Source: Cnuella takakiae (GTDB taxonomy: Bacteria > Bacteroidota > Bacteroidia > Chitinophagales > Chitinophagaceae). Taken from it: a stretch of 64,000 bases of DNA. Position 1 is the first letter of the stretch; every line of letters starts with the position of its first letter. The DNA is taken from NCBI RefSeq assembly GCF_001953305.1, contig NZ_MTFE01000010.1, forward strand, positions 114,075 to 178,074, written 5' to 3'. Under the pieces are notes generated by a model. That model was not told the DNA's origin. It made no database searches and saw nothing but the letters and a program-made list of their open reading frames with translations. This document shows positions 19,801-27,231 of this stretch, in pieces. Both the position numbers and the translations under genes were made by a program.

Positions 19801-20495
19801 TCGGGATAGTTGTTTACCGATCCACTCTGGTTGATAAATACAATATCATACACATTGGCATTTGGGCCCGTGCCCCAGCTGTTGCCAGTAAAAGTAATAT
19901 GCGCATCGGAAACAACCACCCAGCCACGCGTACCCTGGGTAAGGTTATCTGTTACTACGCCTGAAACATTATTGTTGATATAAGCGGGTTGCCGCAGGCT
20001 TTTGAATGTATTACCTATAATTTCAAGCCCGGTAACACTACCCGTCACTTCCAAAGCGCGGCTTACATCCCCTTCGCCAAATACATATTGCCCGCTGATG
20101 GTGCTGTTGCGTAACTCGAAATTGTTGGCTAGCACCTGGATAATGTTTTGTGTACCCGCTTTATCCGTTTTTTCAATGGTTAAATTCCGGATGATAACGT
20201 TGGCAACAGTAATCTGGAACAGGAACGTTGTACCGGAAGTTTCTATTTTGGCGCCACTTGCCCCCTCAATGATGATTGCTTTATTAACAGGAATGGCAGA
20301 ACCCGCCGGGTGTGTATAGGTGCCATTGATGCGTACAACATCGCCGGTTGCAGCATTGTCGATGGCTTCTTGGATCGTGCTGTAATTACCGGGCACATTG
20401 ATATCGGCAGCACATATGCGGTTGGCAAATGCAATAGAAAACAGGAGCAATAGCAACCAGGGCAATATTGCTGTTCGACGTAAAAATTTTGTCAT
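16863..20495 (-). CDS. Secreted beta-helix protein with MopE-type repeats and T9SS tail
   Basis: This 1210-residue protein should be exported and probably surface-attached. I chose the ATG at 20495 because it gives a clean signal peptide (MTKFLRRTAILPWLLLLLFS); an open frame continues 52 codons upstream but adds nothing typical. Residues about 30-700 form a right-handed parallel beta-helix of pectate-lyase type (NVPGNYSTIQEAIDNA, many N-x-F/I turns). Next come about six repeats of roughly 66 residues built on DxDGDGxG, a Cys, xGYV, DC(D/N)D, YPGA, (E/P)xCDG and DNDCDGxIDEG, the putative metal-binding motif of MopE-like proteins. The C-terminal 80 residues (SPNPASAYFTIRI to GMYLVEAVQGGKSVVVK) are a type A sorting domain for the type IX secretion system. 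The repeats probably bind calcium or another metal through Asp; the ligand of the helix is unknown. Confidence 0.85.
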   Translation of the reverse strand: MTKFLRRTAILPWLLLLLFSIAFANRICAADINVPGNYSTIQEAIDNAATGDVVRINGTYTHPAGSAIPVNKAIIIEGASGAKIETSGTTFLFQITVANVIIRNLTIEKTDKAGTQNIIQVLANNFELRNSTISGQYVFGEGDVSRALEVTGSVTGLEIIGNTFKSLRQPAYINNNVSGVVTDNLTQGTRGWVVVSDAHITFTGNSWGTGPNANVYDIVFINQSGSVNNYPDIAAISRANNNALVENQHASLPNRQLSIVYVDAAAPVDGDGSQRAPYRTIAQAVPRVAPGGRVLVASGTYNEQVVINKSASFEGTGSTLPIINFTGTVSGKPTLFDISVDAVTINRFHFNVDLAKLKSAIIASGNDIDLITITNNRIDCYGTPATGAYGDRNAVSLNYGGATSYRVATNGLDSIRFHNNIVTAAGTSAFRAAVAADEAGGSFTGNTLQSINHDVLVRFGTNGDILIQDNQLNGGGVEVAEHNAGAGATIISGNTFDGSFAQVSAPTAAILRLRNNQQGKVFDVLRNTFTKYRWAVSLENMREVRVAQNSFTPQSGSTSFYDIAVNTKSISTNSAQIVQTQNDAIIRNNFFYGSGVSGGVGVGFFNHDADNASFGLFKVNENWFDPQLNKAIYADGQQGSSTGATFPLYNTTIGTGPNAVTTMAPWTHAIDATCNWYGTVDATVLQQKADAPADYEPWLTKGTDNSASTAGFQPVANTCNGTLADNDGDGVANEVDCDPLDAAVSTSPVTYYKDSDGDGFGDPNNKTAVCATTSPEGYVANNQDCDDTMVYFKDGDGDGFGAGAPIACGKVTTNTDCDDNDNDNYPGAPEICDGEDNDCDGLVDEGVQKTYYRDNDGDGWGNTALSVKACTAPTGYVIKKGDCDDANNKTYPGATEICDGKDNDCDGSIDEGVGTTYYRDADGDGWGNSTQMRKACSRPSGYVTKLGDCNDGNNKIYPGAPELCDGKDNDCDGTIDEGLTQRTFYRDFDGDGRGDRNLTTKACAAPAGYVSNSSDCNDKNRTVYAGAPELCDGLDNDCDGTIDEGLTKRTYYRDADGDGWGNTSRTIKACAAPPGYVSKKGDCNDGNNKVYPGAPVTDGNGIDDDCSGSRSGLLGAEDLEVAVLDENQAGELQVAISPNPASAYFTIRITGKTDKPVQLRVMDMTGRIVEVKGNLAANTTLTVGHRYLPGMYLVEAVQGGKSVVVKCIKQ
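17170..18290 (-). repeat. Tandem coding repeats (MopE-type), period about 200 bp
   Basis: The DNA encoding the Asp/Cys-rich units is itself repetitive, with about six units. The last four are the most alike, and the final unit loses its C-terminal CDG/DEG part. This is an in-frame coding repeat, not a CRISPR or mobile element, and could expand or contract by recombination. Confidence 0.75.
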
Positions 20496-21290
20496 TGTTG
20501 GTAGTTTAGGTTTACCGGTCAAGATGAATGGAATGAATACAAAATGGGGTAGTAAACAACAGGTACCGGAAGGAGTTATAAGGCAGTAAAAAGGCAGGTG
20601 CAGGGCAAAGCAATGCTGGTACACCGGCATCAGCCGGGGTGTCAACAACAAGACACAGGAAGGACTACAATGCCCGTCGCGGTACAGCCATCATGCTGTC
20701 GCACAATACAGGTATTGGGTCCTTCCTAAAAAATTAAATGTGGATACTTAAAAGGGAGATAAAGCAATAGTATAAACGGGTTTCATACAGCAAGTTTTGG
20801 GTAAATAAATTTGGATAGATCTAATGAAGACGCAAGGCAAGCAATGATGAATTGATAAAGCAGTTTAAAATGTAAGCAGAATAGAAGAGTGCAGTTTACT
20901 TGTGTTATCCCTGATATTTAAGTATAGAGCCAGTCTTATAATGAGCAATCCTTATTGTGTTAAGTTGAAGTTAACGGAATTCTTTTCTATTACGAACACA
21001 TCACAAATAATTTTTCCTGTAAAAGTTTACAAATGATCAATGTAAATATTCTGTTTTTCTTTCAAGCGCCGTTTGCACCGGCTGTTCAAGTTGGGGAAAC
21101 CTGCCCTGTATAAGACAAATAAAGTCCATGTAATTGGTATGCCCGGCATGCAAAAGCCTTCATTAAAGGGCTGTGCAGCTTACGATATTTGATGGAACAG
21201 TATATCCAGCCCAGCATGCGCCAGGCTGGTGATGGATGCAACGATTTCACTACTGTTTGTGCTGAAAAGCTCCGGTTTCAACCACACAAA
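20496..21290. other. Long AT-rich intergenic region
   Basis: This roughly 800-nt stretch upstream of the MopE-repeat gene has no supported gene. Its part from about 20730 to 21060 is clearly richer in A+T than the neighbouring genes. A 9-bp inverted repeat AGGAAGGAC (20657-20665 with 20719-20727) encloses 53 nt. The region should contain the promoter of the MopE-repeat gene, but I see no good TAnnTTTG match on the - strand. Confidence 0.45.
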
Positions 21291-21316
21291 AAAACCCCGC
21301 TATTTGCGGGGCTTTT
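21288..21316 (-). terminator. Terminator of the phosphoesterase gene
   Basis: A CCCCGC/GCGGGG stem (21295-21300 with 21306-21311) and TATTT loop are followed on the - strand by seven T. It lies directly after the phosphoesterase stop at 21336. Confidence 0.8.
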
Positions 21317-21335
21317 GTTCAGCATAAAATTTAGA

Positions 21336-23753
21336 TCAATCATCCTCTTCTTCCTCTTCCACCAACAGAACAAATGCCGAGCGGCGAGGACCGGGGAAAG
21401 GAGTATTGCCTTTGATACCATGCCACAACACCCAGTTGAATTCGAGGTCGTTGTTGGCATCTTCCTTTGCAAAGTTGAAGCTTTCGCTGCGGCGTTGCCA
21501 TTCGTTTTGTGCGAGGTTTTGTTCATCCAGGCTGACGCTCGGTATTTCGGCACGGAAAGCAGAGGCCTTTGCCACGGTATCGAAGCAGCGCCACAGCGGT
21601 ACTGCCGCAGCATCGTACTGCGTCATGGGTGGCAAACCAAGGATCAGTTCCATGGTGCGCAACACCGAAGTGGTGGTATAGGGTGTGTGATCGATAAATC
21701 CACGTTTTACAAAACCACCCGCCAGGTATGCGGGACTGCGGTGTGCATCCACATGGTCGGCACCGTTTTGCGCATCATCCTCCAGGATGAATACAGCGGT
21801 CTCATTCCAGATAGGACTCTTTGCCAGGTGCTCGATAAACATACCCACCGCCAGGTCGTTGTCGGCTACGTGAGCGTAAGGGGTTGGCCGGTTCAGTCGC
21901 AGTCCTTCGGTATGGTCGTTGCCAAAACGCACGGTATTGAACTGCGGCACTTTGCCTTTTGCCAGCAGGGAATCAAACTCACGCTCCCACTGCCGGTAGC
22001 GGAAAGTGTCCTTGATGTTCATGTTGTACCCTGGATAATAAGGGCAGAAATTGTTTTGCAACACCGGGATATTGGCTTTGCCTTCATCAGCAAACTCACC
22101 GTAGGTACGGAAGCTCACACCATAGCGGCGGCACTGGTCCCAGATAAAGCCACCCTTGTTGTTGGCAACGGTACGCTCGCCCTCGCCACCATAAGTTCCG
22201 CCACGGCCGCCATAGCTGGTAGGCCATGTTTTCTCCAGGTAGTCGGTGGCATAACCACCCATGCTCCAGTTGTGGCCATCAGCGCTCACTTCGGCATCTA
22301 CGTAAAAATTATCCAGGAGTACGAACTCGCTGGCAAGCCGGTGTTGGTTGGGCGTAATGTTCTTACCAAACAACAAGAGCGAAGTATCGCCATTGCCACC
22401 CGGCATATCGGCCAGCACCTGGTCGTAAGTGCGGTTTTCTTTTACTACATAAAACACGTACTTGATAGGGCTCTTCGTGCCTGCCTGTACCGGAATGGGA
22501 TTATTGCCGGCAGGACCTTCAGCCTTTGCCTCTTTTTCTTTCGTATAAGCGGCATTGCGGTAGGCAGCCTTGGTATAAGCCTGCAACTCCGCTTCTGTTG
22601 GCGGCTTTATGATGCTCATGGTGCCCTGAAACAAGGCAGCAATGTATTGCAGGTCCTTAGCGGGTTTGGTGGTGCCTGCATGGTGGATCACCTCTTCGCG
22701 TTTGCGCAGCGGGTTGGGACCAAAAGGATTGGCCTTGCTTTGGAGGCCTTTGCCATTGGTTACCCAGATGCGGTTGTTCACCACCTTTACATTGGTAGGA
22801 TACCAACCCGTAGGGATAAAGCCCCTTGGCCGACTGGTGCCCGGTTTTGACACATCAAATACCGCAAGACAGTTATTGTCGGCATTGGCCGCATACAGGG
22901 TTTTACCCGCTGCATCCAGTGCCAGTCCATTGGTGGTAGAGCCGCTGGGCGACTGGGCATACAAAGCCGCATCGAGGGTTTCCACAACCAGGCCTTGCCG
23001 CACATCAATTACCGAAACGGTATTGTCGTTGGCATTACACACATAAAGGTGTTTGCCATTGGGTGCCAGCAACAGTTCGTTGGGGTTGTCGCCAACGGCA
23101 ATGGCCGGCTCAAACACCTGCTTTTGGGTGTCGAAGGTGAGCACCTTGTCGCAGCCCCAGCAGGAGATGTACAGCTTTTTGCCACCCTGGCCCAACAGGC
23201 AGGTATAGGCTTCGGCTTCCAGTCCCAGTTTGCGCAGCACCTGGCCTGTTTTCAGGTCCACTATATAGAGGCTGTTGTCTTCCTTGGTTACCACGTATAG
23301 CAGCCCGCGGCTTTCATCCAGCTGCAGGCCTGCAGGGCCAATTTTGTTGGGCCAGGGCTTGCCCAGGCTGATACTATCGGACAGTACCAACTGCCCGCCG
23401 GCAATACGGTATTTCAGGATGCGGTTGTCGTTCCCGCCGGATGCATACAGGTTTTGTTCGTTCCCGGTAAACTGCAGCCCGTACCAGCTCTTGGGAATGG
23501 TGATGGTATCGAGCAGCCTTCCTGCCCGTGCATCCAGCAGCTGGATGCTTTGCACGCCCTGCCCGTTGTTGGATACGGCAATGTATTTACCGCTGCGGCT
23601 CACGGCCATGTTCAGGGGCAGGTCGCCCAGCGGCAGCGAGGCGCCGGCGGGAGAAAGCTTCCACCCGTTGGGAAGCTGTACCGGTTGGGGCAGGCTTTGT
23701 GCGCCGGCGCTGAGCACCAGTGCAGATAAGCACCCCAGCATAAACTTTTTCAT
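21336..23753 (-). CDS. YncE-type beta-propeller / phosphoesterase fusion
   Basis: This 805-residue exported protein starts at ATG 23753, which gives the signal peptide MKKFMLGCLSALVLSAGAQ; ten upstream codons are in frame but unlikely. Residues about 30-330 are a YVTN/YncE beta-propeller (IAVSNNGQGVQSIQLLD, LYVCNANDNTVSVIDV). From about 430 on comes a phosphoesterase of the phospholipase C/acid phosphatase family, with KENRTYDQVL, the DNFYVDAEVSADGHNWS region and DDAQNGADHVDAHRSPAY as likely metal/substrate ligands. The protein ends in an acidic tail, LVEEEEEDD. It is probably periplasmic or surface-bound and hydrolyses a phosphate ester of unknown identity. It lies 122 nt after a TonB receptor gene on the same strand, so the pair may release and import one substrate. 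Confidence 0.87.
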   Translation of the reverse strand: MKKFMLGCLSALVLSAGAQSLPQPVQLPNGWKLSPAGASLPLGDLPLNMAVSRSGKYIAVSNNGQGVQSIQLLDARAGRLLDTITIPKSWYGLQFTGNEQNLYASGGNDNRILKYRIAGGQLVLSDSISLGKPWPNKIGPAGLQLDESRGLLYVVTKEDNSLYIVDLKTGQVLRKLGLEAEAYTCLLGQGGKKLYISCWGCDKVLTFDTQKQVFEPAIAVGDNPNELLLAPNGKHLYVCNANDNTVSVIDVRQGLVVETLDAALYAQSPSGSTTNGLALDAAGKTLYAANADNNCLAVFDVSKPGTSRPRGFIPTGWYPTNVKVVNNRIWVTNGKGLQSKANPFGPNPLRKREEVIHHAGTTKPAKDLQYIAALFQGTMSIIKPPTEAELQAYTKAAYRNAAYTKEKEAKAEGPAGNNPIPVQAGTKSPIKYVFYVVKENRTYDQVLADMPGGNGDTSLLLFGKNITPNQHRLASEFVLLDNFYVDAEVSADGHNWSMGGYATDYLEKTWPTSYGGRGGTYGGEGERTVANNKGGFIWDQCRRYGVSFRTYGEFADEGKANIPVLQNNFCPYYPGYNMNIKDTFRYRQWEREFDSLLAKGKVPQFNTVRFGNDHTEGLRLNRPTPYAHVADNDLAVGMFIEHLAKSPIWNETAVFILEDDAQNGADHVDAHRSPAYLAGGFVKRGFIDHTPYTTTSVLRTMELILGLPPMTQYDAAAVPLWRCFDTVAKASAFRAEIPSVSLDEQNLAQNEWQRRSESFNFAKEDANNDLEFNWVLWHGIKGNTPFPGPRRSAFVLLVEEEEEDD

Positions 23754-23875
23754 GATTGCGTATGGGTTTGAGATAAAGAACAAATTGCTAAGTAAAAGCA
23801 GGAGTCAAAAGGATTGCTACGGGCAGCAGGTTCCCTTTTTGCCTTTTGACTTGCTTGAAATTTATACGGCTTTTT

Positions 23876-25906
23876 TTACATACCTACCGACAGCGAGCAC
23901 CACACACTGCGGCCCATGCCGTTGATACCAGAGCCGTGCGTGCGGTAGTCCACGTTGGCCAGGTTGTTCAGGCCCGCATTAAAAGCTACCGATTTATAGC
24001 GGTAGCCGCCGTATAAATTCATCACCTGCCAGCCGGGTGTACCACCAATGGGTATGCGGTTGTCATCCCTGTCGCCCTTGGCAAGGCGATCCTGCCGGTC
24101 GGCAGCGGCCAGCTCGAAAGCTGCATGGAAGCCGCTTTTCCGGTACTGCAGCAGCATCCTTCCGTTGAAAGGCGGTGTGCGCCGCAGCGGCTCGTTACGG
24201 GTTTCATTTTGTCCATAGGCATAGGCAGCACCTGCCTGCAGGGAGAGGGTGGGCAACAAACGAAGCCGTACCGATGCCTCGGCACCTTTCACATAGGCCT
24301 GCTCCACGTTTTCCTTCTGGTATACATTGTAGCCATTCACCACTTTGCCGGGCACCTGCACCCTTGCGATCAGGTTTTCCAGTTGCAGGTAATAGGCAGA
24401 TGCTTCGAAGGAAAGGGCGGCTGCATTGTACCGGTAGCCCAGTTCCACATTGCGGGAGCGTTCGGGCTTAAGGTTGGCGGCAGGCACTTCGTACCGAAAA
24501 TCAACAATGCCCAGTGTACCCATATCATCCACATTGGGTGCACGGTAGCCCGTACTGAAATTGGCGAACACGCTGTGCCGGTTACCCAACTGGTATAGCA
24601 CACCTGCATTGTATACAAAGGAAGAGGGATGCAATTTTACCTTGCCGAGCGTAGTATCGGTAATGCCGATGGCGAAGCTGTTGTAGCGCACACCCAGTTC
24701 GGCAGTCCACCGGTTGTAATTGAAATGATGGAGGGAAAAAAGGGAATAGTTGCCATAGCCGGCGCCATCAGGGTACAGGCCACGCTTGCCCGCTGCTGCA
24801 CCATTGGCCAGGTTAATGTCCTGTGTGCGGCTGCCCACGCGGTCATGGTAAAATTCCACACCCGAATTGATGCGCCACCAGAGTTTTACAACGGAAGCCA
24901 GGTCGATGGTCAAACCAGCAGTCCGGACATCATCCCGCTCATGCCGCTCGGTGGTAGCACCGTTCTTGCGGCTTTCTCTTTCTTCTATGCCCTGCTGGAA
25001 AGATGCTATTACCGACAGTTCACTTGCCCAGGCTTTGCTGGAAGGCACTACCAGCTTTGCATAGCTCAGGCTCCGTTGCTGTAACGCGGTATTGTTCAGG
25101 GCAAAATTTTCCAGTTTTACTTTGTGGTAAACGGGCACATCCTCCTGCCGCACCCATTGGTGGGCAAGGGTCAGTTCGGCACGGCTGCCCAGCAGGATCT
25201 TTCCTTTTACATCAAATGCTTTTTCACCATAACCCGAAGGGCTTTGCCTGCCGGTAGTGTCGCCGCCATAGAGGTCGCCAAAACGGCGCACCGATACACC
25301 GGCCTGTATGGCCACACGCTGGCTGCTATATTGTAGCTGCCCACGTCCGGTTTGCTCCATATCGCGGTTCACCAGCCTGCCCAGCACACCACCCTGTATG
25401 CGTTTACCATTTGCCGCATACCCGGGTTCGGTAGTAATCACCTGTATCACCCCACCCAGGGCATCGGAGCCGTACTGCACCGAGCCGGTGCCTTTGGCCA
25501 CTTCTATCTGCTGGATGGTAAATGGGTCGATGGTGTTGAGGTACTGGTTGGGACCATACCGGAAAATGGCATTGTTCATCCGCACGCCATCTACCAGTAT
25601 CAGGGTCTGGTTGCCGGTGAGCCCACGTATAAATGGCGAGCCGCCGCCATGGTTGGTTTTTTGTACAAACACACCGTTTACGGCAGCCAGCGCCTCTGGC
25701 GTGGTGCGGGCACCCGCCTCACGCAGGGCCTGCAGTTGCAGCACTTCCATGCTAAAAGGCACCTTTTGTTTTTGCTGCTTTGTACGTTGGGCACGCACCA
25801 CCAGTTCGTCCAGGTTCTTTACAGTTGTATCGTTTTGTGCATGTAGGCTGCAATGGGCCAGTAATAAAATGGCAAGGAAAAAAGGAGCGCAACGATTCAG
25901 CATCAT
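23876..25906 (-). CDS. TonB-dependent receptor, BtuB/CirA-like
   Basis: This 676-residue outer-membrane receptor starts at the ATG pair 25906/25903, with signal peptide NRCAPFFLAILLLAHCSLHA. A plug domain follows NLDELVVRAQRTKQQ and includes GNQTLILVDGVRMNN and YGSDALGGVIQVIT. The rest is a beta-barrel. It lacks the CarboxypepD-regulatory domain and the length of SusC proteins and resembles receptors for vitamins, haem or siderophores. It is upstream of and co-directional with the YncE/phosphoesterase gene. The ligand cannot be read; a phosphorylated or metal-bearing compound is suggested only by that neighbour. Confidence 0.88.
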   Translation of the reverse strand: MMLNRCAPFFLAILLLAHCSLHAQNDTTVKNLDELVVRAQRTKQQKQKVPFSMEVLQLQALREAGARTTPEALAAVNGVFVQKTNHGGGSPFIRGLTGNQTLILVDGVRMNNAIFRYGPNQYLNTIDPFTIQQIEVAKGTGSVQYGSDALGGVIQVITTEPGYAANGKRIQGGVLGRLVNRDMEQTGRGQLQYSSQRVAIQAGVSVRRFGDLYGGDTTGRQSPSGYGEKAFDVKGKILLGSRAELTLAHQWVRQEDVPVYHKVKLENFALNNTALQQRSLSYAKLVVPSSKAWASELSVIASFQQGIEERESRKNGATTERHERDDVRTAGLTIDLASVVKLWWRINSGVEFYHDRVGSRTQDINLANGAAAGKRGLYPDGAGYGNYSLFSLHHFNYNRWTAELGVRYNSFAIGITDTTLGKVKLHPSSFVYNAGVLYQLGNRHSVFANFSTGYRAPNVDDMGTLGIVDFRYEVPAANLKPERSRNVELGYRYNAAALSFEASAYYLQLENLIARVQVPGKVVNGYNVYQKENVEQAYVKGAEASVRLRLLPTLSLQAGAAYAYGQNETRNEPLRRTPPFNGRMLLQYRKSGFHAAFELAAADRQDRLAKGDRDDNRIPIGGTPGWQVMNLYGGYRYKSVAFNAGLNNLANVDYRTHGSGINGMGRSVWCSLSVGM

Positions 25907-26041
25907 ATCGGGCAGTTGGTTAGGGGTAATCGGGCCCAAATATGGCACGTGTTGGCCTGCATGCAAGATTAAGTCTGTGTTAAGTGATATGCGGGCCAGC
26001 CATCCGGCTTCCCCGGAAACACGAAGCAAGCTGCAGCAAAG

Positions 26042-26066
26042 AAAAACCCCTGCATCAGCAAGGGTT
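26042..26066 (-). terminator. Terminator of the esterase gene
   Basis: Stem AACCCCTGC (26045-26053) pairs with 26058-26066 with one mismatch and an ATCA loop; five T follow on the - strand. It is 27 nt downstream of the esterase stop and separates that gene from the TonB receptor. Confidence 0.6.
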
Positions 26067-26092
26067 GATAAAATTTGAATGGCATACAGCGC

Positions 26093-26971
26093 TTAGGGCT
26101 TTGTGTTGATCCCACTATCTGCAAGCACCCGCGCAAAAAACAGCATCTGGTAAGGCAGGGCATTTTGCCAGTAAGGCCAGTCGTGTTTTCCGGGCCGCTC
26201 GTAATAGTCGTGTGGCGTGCCATTGGCCAGCAGTTGCTGGTGCAAAGCCCTGTTGGGTTCAATCAAAAAATCATCTACACCCACATCAAAAATGAGCCGA
26301 ACTGCATTTGCCTTCAGCTGATCGGTCATACCAATAATGGTATAATCCAGGTAAGGGTTCAGCGTATCTTTTGCCGGCCCAAGCAGGCGTACAAAATTGT
26401 CGGACCTTGACTTTGCAAAAGCCTCAGGCACCTTCCATGTTTTGGTATGGATGTTCATCACACCGCTCATGCTCCCGGCGGCGGCATACAGTTCGGGGTG
26501 CCGGGCGGCAATGTACATAGCGCCATGCCCGCCCATGGAAAGACCCGCAATGATCCTTCCCTTCTTTTCTTTGATCACCCGGTAGCTGCTTTCAACTTGC
26601 GCCAGCACTTCTTTGGCAATAAAGGTTTCAAACTGGCTATCCTGTTGCAAAGGGCTGTCGAAATAATAACTGGTGGCGCCACCTTCGGGTGTTACAATGA
26701 TGATCTTGTACTGATCGGCCATCCGGTGCACCAGGGTTTTGTCCGGTGTCTGCATCAGCCAGTCGCGAAAGCTGCCCTGCCCGCCATGCAACAGGTACAA
26801 AACAGGATAAACCTGTTTGCTCTTTTTGTAACCATTAGGCAACACCACGGCAGCCTTCAGGGTTTTGTTCATGGCATTGCTGTGCACATCAATCGTATCT
26901 ACGGTGGCGGCTTTGGTGAAGATGCATTGCAACAACAGTGCTGCGGCAAGTGCAAAACGAGATCGGTACAT
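26093..26971 (-). CDS. Secreted esterase, esterase D / feruloyl-esterase-like
   Basis: This 292-residue alpha/beta hydrolase starts at ATG 26971, which gives the signal peptide MYRSRFALAAALLLQCIFTKA; upstream in-frame codons lack this. It has the esterase D hallmarks: LYLLHGGQGSFRDW, the nucleophile elbow GLSMGGHG, and likely acid and base in DVGVDDF and PGKHDW. Homologues in plant-glycan loci remove acetyl or feruloyl groups, while other members hydrolyse small thioesters. It is divergent from the hybrid two-component regulator, with 260 nt between the start codons, so it is a natural target of that regulator, though this is inference. Confidence 0.82.
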   Translation of the reverse strand: MYRSRFALAAALLLQCIFTKAATVDTIDVHSNAMNKTLKAAVVLPNGYKKSKQVYPVLYLLHGGQGSFRDWLMQTPDKTLVHRMADQYKIIIVTPEGGATSYYFDSPLQQDSQFETFIAKEVLAQVESSYRVIKEKKGRIIAGLSMGGHGAMYIAARHPELYAAAGSMSGVMNIHTKTWKVPEAFAKSRSDNFVRLLGPAKDTLNPYLDYTIIGMTDQLKANAVRLIFDVGVDDFLIEPNRALHQQLLANGTPHDYYERPGKHDWPYWQNALPYQMLFFARVLADSGINTKP

Positions 26972-27231
26972 GTGTTCAGGTTTGGGCATCGGTTTAAAGT
27001 GCGGTGAATGGGGTAAACGGGTGCAACAGCAATAACCTGCTGTTATACAACCTACCATGCAGGCAGATCGCAGCGCATTTGCGGCACTGAATATATTTCA
27101 TTTTGAAGTGCACCGAACAATTTAGCCCATCCACTGCATGCCTTTTTACCCAGGCAACCAACACTGCGATGGTGGCCAATTATTAAAAGCAAACTTTGCT
27201 TTGTATTTTCTGTGGTCAAACCTGTTTGCAG

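Noticed and set aside
20806..20813. TAAATTTG, a match to the Bacteroidetes -7 box on the + strand
   Set aside because: No -33 TTTG lies at the right distance and no + strand gene follows.
21189..22850. 553-codon + strand frame antisense to the phosphoesterase
   Set aside because: It is a shadow of a gene with clear domains and starts inside a terminator region.
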